This document shows, piece by piece, positions 1 through 5,552 of a DNA stretch of 6,295 nucleotides. Each line of letters opens with the position of its first letter. Within the stretch, counting starts at the first letter, position 1. A program made the position numbers and the translations under genes. The notes beneath the pieces are model-generated. The model was not told the DNA's origin. It saw nothing but the letters and a program-made list of their open reading frames with translations, and ran no database searches. This DNA is from CAVRTJ01 sp964507185 (GTDB lineage Bacteria > Acidobacteriota > UBA4820 > DSQY01): NCBI GenBank assembly GCA_964507185.1, contig CAZDOY010000092.1, positions 1-6,295 on the forward strand. Direction: 5' to 3'.

Positions 1-4
1 AAAA

Positions 5-16
5 GAACATATGTTC
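5..16. promoter_or_regulatory. 12-bp perfect palindrome, candidate operator
   Basis: GAACATATGTTC reads the same on both strands. It lies in a short AT-rich patch at the left edge, about 43 bases before the GTG start of the DUF134 regulator and upstream of its ribosome binding site. A helix-turn-helix regulator often binds such a site in front of its own gene, so it could be an autoregulatory operator. No second copy occurs in this window, and the promoter itself would lie mostly outside it. A chance palindrome cannot be excluded. Confidence 0.35.
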
Positions 17-42
17 ATAACCTGGGGCCGAAGCGGGCCTCG

Positions 43-50
43 AAAGGAGG
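43..50 (+). promoter_or_regulatory. Ribosome binding site that sets the DUF134 start
   Basis: AAAGGAGG is a near-perfect Shine-Dalgarno sequence 8 bases before the GTG at 59. It argues against the in-frame ATG at 11, which lies upstream of the site and inside the palindrome. A TTG at 56 is also in frame but only 5 bases away. Confidence 0.75.
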
Positions 51-58
51 GCTTCTTG

Positions 59-454
59 GTGAGACCGGCGAGGGTGAGACACGTCGCGAAACATCCGCGG
101 ATCCATGGGTTGAAGCCCCTGGGCATCCCAATGGCGGACCTGGAAGTGCTCTCCCTGCAGGTGGACGAACTGGAAGCCCTGAGGCTCGCGGACCGGGAGG
201 GTCTCTACCAGGAAGAGGCGGCGAAGCGCATGGGCGTATCGCGCGTGACCTTCGGGCGGATTCTCCAGCGGGCCCGGGCGAAGGTCGCCGAGGCCATCCT
301 GGACGGCAAGGCCGTCATCGTGAGCGACGGCCCGGTGCAGTTCGAGCCCGGCGGAGACGGAACGTGTCCCGTCCACGGCGGGCCCCATCGGCGCGGCCGG
401 GCGTGCCGGTGCAACGGGGACAAGGTCCCCGGATCGCGAGGAGGTGAACGATGA
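59..454 (+). CDS. DUF134 family DNA-binding protein
   Basis: Predicted cytoplasmic transcription regulator of the DUF134 family (131 aa). The family core is clear: a basic N-terminus, then KPLGIP and the signature DELEALRLAD (residues about 36-45). A sigma-70-region-4-like helix-turn-helix follows, with QEEAAKRMGVSRVTFGRIL (51-69) and the RARAKVAEAILDGKA helix. The C-terminal 30 residues carry C103, H106, H110, C116 and C118, a plausible metal site. The GTG start is chosen for its ribosome binding site at 43-50; starting at the ATG at 11 would add 16 residues without family similarity. The stop overlaps the next ATG (ATGA), so the two genes are translationally coupled. DUF134 genes often neighbour NifX-like genes in anaerobes, as here. 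Family call is firm; the target promoter and ligand are unknown. Confidence 0.9.
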   Translation: MRPARVRHVAKHPRIHGLKPLGIPMADLEVLSLQVDELEALRLADREGLYQEEAAKRMGVSRVTFGRILQRARAKVAEAILDGKAVIVSDGPVQFEPGGDGTCPVHGGPHRRGRACRCNGDKVPGSRGGER

Positions 455-717
455 ACCGGAACGAGAGGTACGGACGCGGGTGGTGCTGGTCGGCCGAGGA
501 TGATTTTAGCCGAGGCGCCGGGCAGGGTGGCGACCCATGGGGCGGCGGACGCGGACGGTGCCGCGGCGGAAGGGCTGAACGCCCCTTCCCGCGTAACGAG
601 ACCGAGCCCCGGGCCGGCGCGGCGGGGGACTACCGCGGCGCGAGCCCCTGGGAGGTTCTGCAGGATTTCGAAGAGCGGCTCTCGCGCCTGGAGGCGAAGC
701 TCGCATCGGAAGGGTGA
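451..717 (+). CDS. Small Gly/Arg-rich protein with C-terminal coiled coil (DUF5320-like)
   Basis: An 88-residue protein of unknown function. Residues 1-45 are rich in Gly, Arg and Trp, with Cys at 12 and 37. The middle is low-complexity Pro/Glu/Arg. Residues about 66-86 (PWEVLQDFEERLSRLEAKLA) form an amphipathic helix likely to be a short coiled coil. This layout (Gly-rich start, terminal coiled coil, position next to DUF134 and a NifX-like gene) recalls DUF5320 proteins, but the usual MPRGDGTGP-type start is missing, so the family call is tentative. A strong ribosome binding site (GAGGAGG, 438-444) lies 6 bases upstream, and the gene overlaps the DUF134 gene by 4 bases, which supports real translation. 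It could be a partner or chaperone-like accessory of the cofactor-binding protein; that is inference. Confidence 0.7.
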   Translation: MNRNERYGRGWCWSAEDDFSRGAGQGGDPWGGGRGRCRGGRAERPFPRNETEPRAGAAGDYRGASPWEVLQDFEERLSRLEAKLASEG

Positions 718-760
718 GGGCGGTTTAAGCTCCGCTTGACTGTCTTCAACTCAAAACGTG

Positions 761-768
761 GGGGGAAG
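761..768 (+). promoter_or_regulatory. Ribosome binding site that decides the radical SAM start
   Basis: GGGGGAAG lies about 5 to 7 bases before the GTG at 773. No such site precedes the upstream in-frame GTG at 758, so 773 is preferred. Confidence 0.5.
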
Positions 769-772
769 TCGC

Positions 773-1768
773 GTGTTTCGAACGCAACCATCGGGATCGG
801 CCGGATCAGAACCGCCGGGGACGAAAGTCTACGGCCCCGTGCCAAGCCGCAGGCTCGGCCGGAGCCTGGGGGTCGACCTCGTTCCCTTCAAGACCTGCAC
901 CTACGACTGCGTCTACTGCCAGTTGGGCCGGACGACCCGAAAGACCCTGGAACGGCGCGCCTTCTGCAGGGTCGGCGAAGTGATCGATGAAGTCCGGGAC
1001 CGGTTGGCCGCATCCCACCCCGACTATATAACCGTGGCCGGCAGCGGCGAACCGACCCTGGAAATTAATCTCGGGGAGGTTCTGGAAGGGCTGAAAGGGC
1101 TTTCGGACACTCCCGTGGCCCTTCTGACCAATGGTTCTCTCCTCTGGGACGAGGAAGTGCAGCGGGCGGCGGCCCTCGCCGACGTCGTCATGCCCAGCCT
1201 GGACGCGGGAGACGAGGACCTCTTCCTCCGGATAAACCGCCCCGTGGAAGGCCTGTCGTTGAGCAAGGTGCTGCACGGACTGGAGGGCTTCAGGGACAGG
1301 TTTGCGGGTCCCATATGGCTGGAAGTCATGGTCCTGGCCGGAAAGACGGACGCCCGGGATCGGCTCGACGCCATCGCGGACGCCGCGGCGAGAATCCGCC
1401 CCGACTGCATTCAGCTCAATACGCCCGTGCGACCGGGTGGGGCGGGTTCGGCGCGGGCCGTCGATCGCGATCGCCTCCTGGGATTGCGAAGCCGCTTCGT
1501 CCCGCATGCAGAAGTGATCGCCGACTTCGCTCCATCCCCGGAACGGGACGCATCAGACCTCGAAGAAAGCGCGGACACCGTGCTCGCCCTTCTCAGAAGA
1601 AGGCCGTGCACGATCAACGAGATCGCGGTCGGCCTCGACATACGCTGCAAGACGGTTCGCATCGTGCTCGGCAGGCTCCAGAACGGCAAGACGGTCCACT
1701 GCTTCCGGAAGGAAGGCAGACTCTATTATGCGGCGGTCGCAGGGGCGAACCGCGGGAGATGGGAGTGA
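773..1768 (+). CDS. Radical SAM protein, TYW1-like (COG0731) with C-terminal winged helix
   Basis: Predicted [4Fe-4S] enzyme that cleaves S-adenosylmethionine to start radical chemistry (331 aa). After a 14-residue lead it has YGPVPSRRLGRSLGVDLVPF and then the cluster motif C42-x3-C46-x2-C49 (CTYDCVYC). GSGEPT (90-95) is the SAM-binding 'GGEP' equivalent, and LLTNGSLL (117-124) and MPSLDA follow as expected for the TIM barrel. Residues about 270-325 form a winged-helix-like tail (RRPCTINEIAVGLDIRCKTV). The family is related to the wyosine-tRNA enzyme TYW1, but bacteria do not make wyosine, so the bacterial substrate is unknown. GTG at 773 is chosen for its ribosome binding site; GTG at 758 would add 5 residues. 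The stop is 4 bases from the transporter start, so the two are probably co-expressed. Fold certain, substrate not. Confidence 0.9.
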   Translation: MFRTQPSGSAGSEPPGTKVYGPVPSRRLGRSLGVDLVPFKTCTYDCVYCQLGRTTRKTLERRAFCRVGEVIDEVRDRLAASHPDYITVAGSGEPTLEINLGEVLEGLKGLSDTPVALLTNGSLLWDEEVQRAAALADVVMPSLDAGDEDLFLRINRPVEGLSLSKVLHGLEGFRDRFAGPIWLEVMVLAGKTDARDRLDAIADAAARIRPDCIQLNTPVRPGGAGSARAVDRDRLLGLRSRFVPHAEVIADFAPSPERDASDLEESADTVLALLRRRPCTINEIAVGLDIRCKTVRIVLGRLQNGKTVHCFRKEGRLYYAAVAGANRGRWE

Positions 1769-1772
1769 TTCG

Positions 1773-2801
1773 ATGGGGTGGGTGAGCGAGGTCCTGGCCG
1801 AGTCCCTGATGGTGACGGGCTTTGTTTTCGTCATGATGATACTCGTGGAATACGGCCAGGTCGCCACGGCCGGCATCATGGGCCGGTGGCTCCAGCGGGG
1901 CGGGATCGGGCGAACGGCGTCCATCACCCTGGTCGGCACCGTGCCCGGATGCCTGGGCGCCTTCACCGACGTTACGCTCTACATTCACGGGCTCATCTCC
2001 TTCGGCGCGCTGGCCGGGGCCATGATCGCTTCCAGCGGGGACGAGGCTTTCGTCATGCTGGCGCTGTTCCCGAAGAAGGCCGTGCTGCTGTTTGCCGTTC
2101 TTTTCTTCTATGGTCTGGCGGTGGCGACCGTCGTGGACAAGCTGGGCCGCCCTCGCTTCTACGGGTGCGCGTCGTGCCCGGAGGGCATCGAACTCCATCC
2201 GGACGAGCCCCGCCCGGCCCGGGCGGCCCTGAGGCGCGGCTCCTTCGGCACGTGGAGTTTTCCCCGTGCCGTTCTCTGCACGTCCCTCGGGCTGTTCCTG
2301 CTGGCCGTGGTGGCCGGATGGATAGGTCCCCGGCAGTGGGACTGGATCCGGGTGACCGTGCTCCTGGTCGCCGGCGCGGGGCTTGCGGTGACGTATCTGG
2401 CGCCGGAACATTTCCTGGAGGAGCACCTGTACGGCCACGTGGCCAAGAAGCATCTCCCCAGGATATTCCTGTGGGTGCTCGGCGTCCTGCTGGCGCTCGC
2501 CTGGCTCCAGGCGGCAGATCTTCCCCTTCAGGCCTGGATCGAGGGGCACAAAGCCTGGGCACTCGTGGTCGCCGTCGCGGTCGGGATCATACCGGAATCC
2601 GGGCCGCACATGGTTTTCGTGACGCTCTTCGCCCAGGGCGCCCTGCCGTTCTCCGTCCTTGCGGCCTCGTCCGTGGTCCAGGACGGCCACGGCATGCTGC
2701 CGCTCCTGGCCGAGTCGCGCGGGGAGTTCGTCAGGGTGAAGGCCGTAAACGCCATTGCGGGCTTGATTCTCGGCGGCGTCATGATGGGTTTCGGATGGTG
2801 A
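1773..2801 (+). CDS. ArsP_2 family membrane transporter (putative Mn / heavy-metal or arsenic efflux)
   Basis: A 342-residue polytopic inner-membrane protein matching the ArsP_2 (PF11449, 'putative 10TM heavy-metal exporter') family, also annotated as putative manganese transporter or arsenic efflux protein. Hydrophobic segments lie near residues 10-27, 50-83, 102-120, 165-183, 192-210, 229-247, 260-277, 280-300 and 322-341. Two halves mirror each other: TVPGCLGAF (56-64) with SSGDEAF (87-93), and IIPESGPHMVF (272-282) with QDGHGMLPLLAES (303-315). These polar residues probably line the transport path. A soluble linker holds C132-x2-C135, and PEHFLEEHLYGHVAKKH (211-227) is rich in His and Glu, both likely metal contacts. 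ATG at 1773 follows GGGAGTGA at 1761-1768. An upstream in-frame ATG at 1728 would lie inside the radical SAM gene. The exported ion is not known. Confidence 0.85.
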   Translation: MGWVSEVLAESLMVTGFVFVMMILVEYGQVATAGIMGRWLQRGGIGRTASITLVGTVPGCLGAFTDVTLYIHGLISFGALAGAMIASSGDEAFVMLALFPKKAVLLFAVLFFYGLAVATVVDKLGRPRFYGCASCPEGIELHPDEPRPARAALRRGSFGTWSFPRAVLCTSLGLFLLAVVAGWIGPRQWDWIRVTVLLVAGAGLAVTYLAPEHFLEEHLYGHVAKKHLPRIFLWVLGVLLALAWLQAADLPLQAWIEGHKAWALVVAVAVGIIPESGPHMVFVTLFAQGALPFSVLAASSVVQDGHGMLPLLAESRGEFVRVKAVNAIAGLILGGVMMGFGW

Positions 2802-2852
2802 TGGAAGCCTGGCCGTGGAGAGCGTCCGCGGTGTAGAGAAGGAGGCGTTGCG

Positions 2853-3350
2853 ATGAAGGGACGATTTGTTTTGGCTGTAAGTCTCATGGCGGTCGGCCTG
2901 TTGGCGGCGGCGCCGCTGAAGATGCCGCTGAATGAAGTCGGACGGGTCCAGTATGTCGATACGGTCGACGCACCGGGCGTATCGTCCGCGGAGCTGATGA
3001 AGCGGGCGAGAACCTGGCTGGTGGGCCGCTCCCACCTGAAAGCCGGCGATCTCGGCGGCGCTCAGCCGCACTGTATCGTTGTGGGCGAGACGTTCGAGGT
3101 GGCTCATACGGGCATGCCCGTATCCGTCTTCTACACGCTTGCCTTCGAAGCGCAGCCCGGACGTTTCTGTGCCACCGCAGGGGCGATGTACGTCTTCGAC
3201 GGCAGCGTCCGCCGGCCCCTGGAGCATTACCTGCGTTCCGACGGAACACCACGGCTCAACGCCTGGATGATCGAATCCGTGGACAAACAGACCCGCGGGC
3301 TCCTGGCGGAGTTGCACAGCACGGTGCTTCGGCCGGCAAAGGGGCCGTGA
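2853..3350 (+). CDS. Secreted protein with DUF4468-like (TBP-like fold) domain
   Basis: A 165-residue exported protein. Residues 1-20 are a signal peptide: KGR, a hydrophobic core, then LLAAA before PLK. The rest fits the DUF4468 pattern: MPLNEVGRVQYVDTVDAPGV (24-43), then SSAELMKRARTWL (44-56), a CIVVGE strand (74-79), a TLAFEAQPGRFCATAGAMYVF strand pair (about 95-115), and a C-terminal helix. DUF4468 proteins are best known from Bacteroidetes, where their function is unknown. There is no lipobox cysteine, so it is probably periplasmic rather than a lipoprotein; C74 and C106 could form a disulfide. A strong AAGGAGG (2839-2845) lies 7 bases before the ATG. It sits 51 bases after the transporter, so a periplasmic helper role is possible but unproven. 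The signal peptide is surer than the domain call. Confidence 0.75.
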   Translation: MKGRFVLAVSLMAVGLLAAAPLKMPLNEVGRVQYVDTVDAPGVSSAELMKRARTWLVGRSHLKAGDLGGAQPHCIVVGETFEVAHTGMPVSVFYTLAFEAQPGRFCATAGAMYVFDGSVRRPLEHYLRSDGTPRLNAWMIESVDKQTRGLLAELHSTVLRPAKGP

Positions 3351-3401
3351 TCGGGGGGCGGCATGATGCGGGGGTGAGGGCACGGGTTGACACACCGCCG
3401 C

Positions 3402-3408
3402 AAGGAGA
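3402..3408 (+). promoter_or_regulatory. Ribosome binding site that favours the second of two ATGs
   Basis: AAGGAGA is followed by two in-frame ATGs at 3410 and 3416. The spacing is about 1 to 3 bases to the first and about 7 to the second, so 3416 is the better start. The choice changes the product by two residues only. Confidence 0.55.
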
Positions 3409-3415
3409 GATGGCG

Positions 3416-3625
3416 ATGAATACGAACCGGCAGAGAAAAATGGGCAGTGGAGGCTACTGCGTGTGCCTGAAATGCGGACGGCGCGAGCCGCACAAGTCGG
3501 GCGTCCCCTGCATGAAGATGCGTTGTCCCGACTGCGCCGGCGTGATGATCCGCGAGGGATCGGAACATCACGTGGAAGGGCTGGCGAAGGCCAAGGCCCG
3601 AAAGGCGAAGGACAAGAGCACTTGA
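3416..3625 (+). CDS. Small six-cysteine zinc-ribbon / rubredoxin-like protein
   Basis: A 69-residue basic protein. Six cysteines in 26 residues make a metal-binding knot: C15-x-C17-x2-C20-G, then a PHKSGVPC stretch with H26 and C32, then C37-P-x-C40. Two C-x2-C knuckles (17/20 and 37/40) about 16 residues apart fit a zinc ribbon or rubredoxin-type iron site, with C15 and C32 as extra or alternative ligands. H51 and H52 follow in REGSEHH, and the last 15 residues are a Lys/Ala-rich helix that may bind nucleic acid or an acidic partner. The GGYC-x-C-x2-CG...GxPC...CPxC arrangement resembles short conserved proteins of anaerobes often labelled ferredoxin or zinc ribbon, of unknown function. The neighbours point to metal or redox handling. 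The bound metal cannot be told from sequence. Confidence 0.8.
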   Translation: MNTNRQRKMGSGGYCVCLKCGRREPHKSGVPCMKMRCPDCAGVMIREGSEHHVEGLAKAKARKAKDKST

Positions 3626-3686
3626 GGCGCGCGAAATCCGGAAGAAGCTCTCGCGGCCGGACGTTCCGGGCTTTGAATCGAGGTGA

Positions 3687-4334
3687 ATGGTGACTCCCGA
3701 CGAAATCCAGGAGCAGTTGGCCCATTTTCGGGCCCGGACCGAACAATACCTGGGGCTTGGCCACGACAGGTTCGAGGCGGCCCGGTTCGTGGCCGAGGCC
3801 GTGGAACCGCTGGAAGGCCGCGTGCTGGACGTGGGGACGGGCAAGGGGCTTCTCGCCATGGCCCTGGCGCGCCGTGGGCTCGAGGTGATCAGCGTGGACG
3901 TCAATCCGGAAGACCAGGACTTCGCCGCCTACCTGGTCGAGAAGGAGGGACTCTCGGACCGCGTCCGGTTCGTGCTGTCCGACGCCGCGTCCCTGCCTTT
4001 TCCCGACGGCCATTTTTCGACCTGCGCCATGATGGACGTCCTGCATCATTTGGATGACGGGGCCGCGGTTCTGGGAGAGATGACTCGCGTGCTGAAGCCG
4101 GGCGGCTATATCGTCGCCGCTGACTTCAGCGCCGCGGGCTTCGATCTGGTGGCGCGCGTCCACACCGCCGAGGGACGTGAACACCCCCAGGGGCCTGCGA
4201 CCATGGCGTGGGCGGACACGTTCCTCGAAAAGGCGGGGCTGGAAAGGACGGTTCGTGCGGAAGGCGAACTGCACGACCTCGGGCTGTACAGGAAACCCCG
4301 GATAGAAACGGCGCGCGGCCCACGGGATGTTTGA
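3687..4334 (+). CDS. Class I SAM-dependent methyltransferase (Methyltransf_11 type)
   Basis: A 215-residue cytoplasmic methyltransferase with a Rossmann fold. Motif I is VLDVGTGKG (46-54), the acidic residue binding the SAM ribose is D71 in VISVDVN, the adenine-contact region is SDAASLPFPDGHF (98-110), motif IV is MMDVLHHLDD (115-124) and the post-motif is LKPGG (136-140). The N-terminal 40 residues (helical, HFRARTEQYLGLGHDRFEAA) and the short C-terminus probably form the substrate cap; nothing there identifies the substrate. Position next to a NifX-like gene recurs in anaerobes. GAGGTGA ends directly before the ATG at 3687, while the adjacent in-frame GTG at 3690 has better spacing, so the start is uncertain by one codon. 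It is a different subfamily from the methyltransferase at 4880. Confidence 0.87.
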   Translation: MVTPDEIQEQLAHFRARTEQYLGLGHDRFEAARFVAEAVEPLEGRVLDVGTGKGLLAMALARRGLEVISVDVNPEDQDFAAYLVEKEGLSDRVRFVLSDAASLPFPDGHFSTCAMMDVLHHLDDGAAVLGEMTRVLKPGGYIVAADFSAAGFDLVARVHTAEGREHPQGPATMAWADTFLEKAGLERTVRAEGELHDLGLYRKPRIETARGPRDV

Positions 4335-4403
4335 GCGGGAAAGATGAAAACTACACCACTGGAAACCGAGAATCAGCAGTAAGCAGACCTCAGGAGGACA
4401 ATC

Positions 4404-4781
4404 ATGACCAAGATAGCCGTCCCACTCGTCAACGACGAATTTTCCAGCCACTTCGGCGGCGCCGACACCTTCGCGATTTACGGTATCGAGCCGGACAACC
4501 GGACCATAACCGGCAAGGAAGTCGCCACGCCGCCGCCCCACGAGCGCGGCGCCTTTCCCGTGTGGCTCCGAAGCCGGGGCACCACGACCATCCTGGCCGG
4601 GGGCATGGGCCCGCGCGCCGTCCAGATGTTCAAGGCGTACGGCATCGAGGTGGTCCTGGGCGTCCAGGGGCCCTCGGCGCCCGACGATGTGGTCCGGGCC
4701 TACCTGGACGGAAGCCTGCAGGCCACGGGTGAGGGTTGCGGGGGCGGCGAACTGCACCACTGCCACGACCACGAGGATTGA
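4404..4781 (+). CDS. NifX/NifB-family iron-molybdenum cofactor-binding protein
   Basis: A 125-residue protein of the Nitro_FeMo-Co family (PF02579), small cytoplasmic carriers of iron-molybdenum or other metal-sulfur clusters (relatives: NifX, NafY, the C-terminus of NifB, MTH1175, orange protein). The family core is complete: KIAVPLVNDEFSSHFGGADTF (3-23), ILAGGMGPRAVQMFKAYGIEVV (63-84) and a final helix DDVVRAYLDGSL (94-105). After the domain comes a Cys/His tail, C112, H118, H119, C120, H121 and H123, suited to hold a metal. No nitrogenase gene is in the window, so nitrogen fixation is not implied; such stand-alone members usually occur beside DUF134 regulators. AGGAGG (4392-4397) lies 6 bases before the ATG. 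It is the likely centre of the locus. Confidence 0.92.
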   Translation: MTKIAVPLVNDEFSSHFGGADTFAIYGIEPDNRTITGKEVATPPPHERGAFPVWLRSRGTTTILAGGMGPRAVQMFKAYGIEVVLGVQGPSAPDDVVRAYLDGSLQATGEGCGGGELHHCHDHED

Positions 4782-4802
4782 CCCGGGCGTGTCTGCCGGG
4801 TC
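4780..4802 (+). other. Hairpin after the NifX-like gene
   Basis: GACCCGG (4780-4786) pairs with CCGGGTC (4796-4802), a perfect 7-base-pair stem with a 9-base loop, starting within the stop codon of the NifX-like gene. No run of T follows, so it is not a classical intrinsic terminator. It could protect the 3' end of a processed transcript, attenuate read-through, or be chance in GC-rich DNA. Confidence 0.35.
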
Positions 4803-4873
4803 GGGAGCGGTAAGAGCACGGAAGTCCGCGGATCGACGCGGGCAGAAGCAGGGGCGTTCACGCGCGACGGGTC

Positions 4874-4879
4874 GAGGAG
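4874..4879 (+). promoter_or_regulatory. Ribosome binding site abutting the second methyltransferase start
   Basis: GAGGAG directly touches the ATG at 4880, leaving only about 2 bases after the AGG core, tighter than usual. There is no alternative: reading upstream in frame gives no ATG, GTG or TTG before the TAA at 4811. Expression may be weak. Confidence 0.4.
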
Positions 4880-5509
4880 ATGAAGCGCATAAGGCGGATC
4901 TATTACGACGTGTTTTCAGGTTTCTATGATCGGTTCGTAGCCCTGCACTCGCGCGACAGGCAGGGTCACGCCAGGCGCTTTCTGGCCGACCAGGTGGTCC
5001 TGGAGCGGCCCGGGACGGTCCTCGATCTCTGCACGGGTACCGGAACCCTCCTGACACACCTGAGCGAGAAGATCGGGGGCAAAGGACGGGTCGTTGGCGC
5101 CGACTTTTCCAGGGGCATGCTGAAGGCGGGACGGTCGAAGACGGCCGGTCTCACAAACGTGCACCTGGTGGAGGCCGACGCCGGCGGCCTGCCCTTTGCC
5201 GCCGGGGCCTTTGACGCGGTCACCTGTTCGCACGCCTTCTACGAACTCAAGGGAAGAACGAGGGACGAAGCCCTCAGGGAAATCGTGCGCATCCTGAAAG
5301 CCGGCGGCACCTTTCTCATGATGGAGCACGACGTGCCGGCGAACCCGTTCGTCAGGTTCCTGTTCTATGTGCGCCTCACCGTCGTGGGTGCGGGTCGGGC
5401 CAGGGCCTTCCTGCGGGACGAGCAACACATCCTGGAGGGCTACTTCGGCAGCGTCCGCAAAATCCTCGCGCCGGCGGGCCGGTCGAAGGTCATGGTCTGC
5501 ACGAAGTGA
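4880..5509 (+). CDS. Class I SAM-dependent methyltransferase (UbiE/MenG-like)
   Basis: A 209-residue methyltransferase. The N-terminus (IRRIYYDVFSGFYDRFVALH, 4-23) is the Y-D-x-F-S-x-x-Y-D start seen in UbiE/MenG-like and related enzymes. Motif I is VLDLCTGTGT (47-56), the SAM-binding strand VVGADFSRGML (71-81), D100 contacts adenine, and the post-motif is LKAGG (139-143). FLFYVRLTVVG (160-170) is a hydrophobic patch that could bind a membrane-soluble or aromatic substrate. It is too divergent, and wrongly placed, to call a quinone biosynthesis gene; no other menaquinone or ubiquinone gene is near. The gap to the NifX-like gene is about 98 bases, the longest here, so it may be expressed separately from that gene. 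The following oxidoreductase starts 43 bases on. Methyltransferase call is firm, substrate unknown. Confidence 0.87.
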   Translation: MKRIRRIYYDVFSGFYDRFVALHSRDRQGHARRFLADQVVLERPGTVLDLCTGTGTLLTHLSEKIGGKGRVVGADFSRGMLKAGRSKTAGLTNVHLVEADAGGLPFAAGAFDAVTCSHAFYELKGRTRDEALREIVRILKAGGTFLMMEHDVPANPFVRFLFYVRLTVVGAGRARAFLRDEQHILEGYFGSVRKILAPAGRSKVMVCTK

Positions 5510-5552
5510 GGCGGGGACGGACGTACGGCGCCGCCGTCGATGGGAGGAAGAA

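Noticed and set aside
736..741. TTGACT as a -35 box before the radical SAM gene
   Set aside because: The place for a -10 box is GGGGG-rich, so no promoter is supported. The short GCGG/CCGC hairpin at 720-735 is only 4 bp and has no T-run.
3387..3392. TTGACA, a perfect -35 box, before the six-Cys protein
   Set aside because: No acceptable -10 box lies 16 to 18 bases downstream; the expected place falls on the ATG region at 3410-3415.
3638..3669. CCGGAA...TTCCGG inverted repeat before the first methyltransferase
   Set aside because: Only a 6-bp stem with a 20-base loop and no T-run; common by chance at this GC content.
4331..4359. Possible promoter (TTGAGC with TACACC) before the NifX-like gene
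   Set aside because: Both boxes match poorly and the spacing is about 15 bases. The AT-richer spacer may still matter but does not support a call.
1614..5057. A 1147-codon open frame on the - strand
   Set aside because: It runs antisense across several well-recognised + strand genes with ribosome binding sites and family motifs. Its translation is low-complexity Arg/Pro/His-rich with no family resemblance, which is the expected by-product of GC-rich codon use.
5510..5538. GC-rich inverted repeats (GGCGG/CCGCC and GACGG/CCGTC) between the second methyltransferase and the flavoprotein
   Set aside because: Short, mutually exclusive stems without a T-run, and the next gene follows immediately with a good ribosome binding site.
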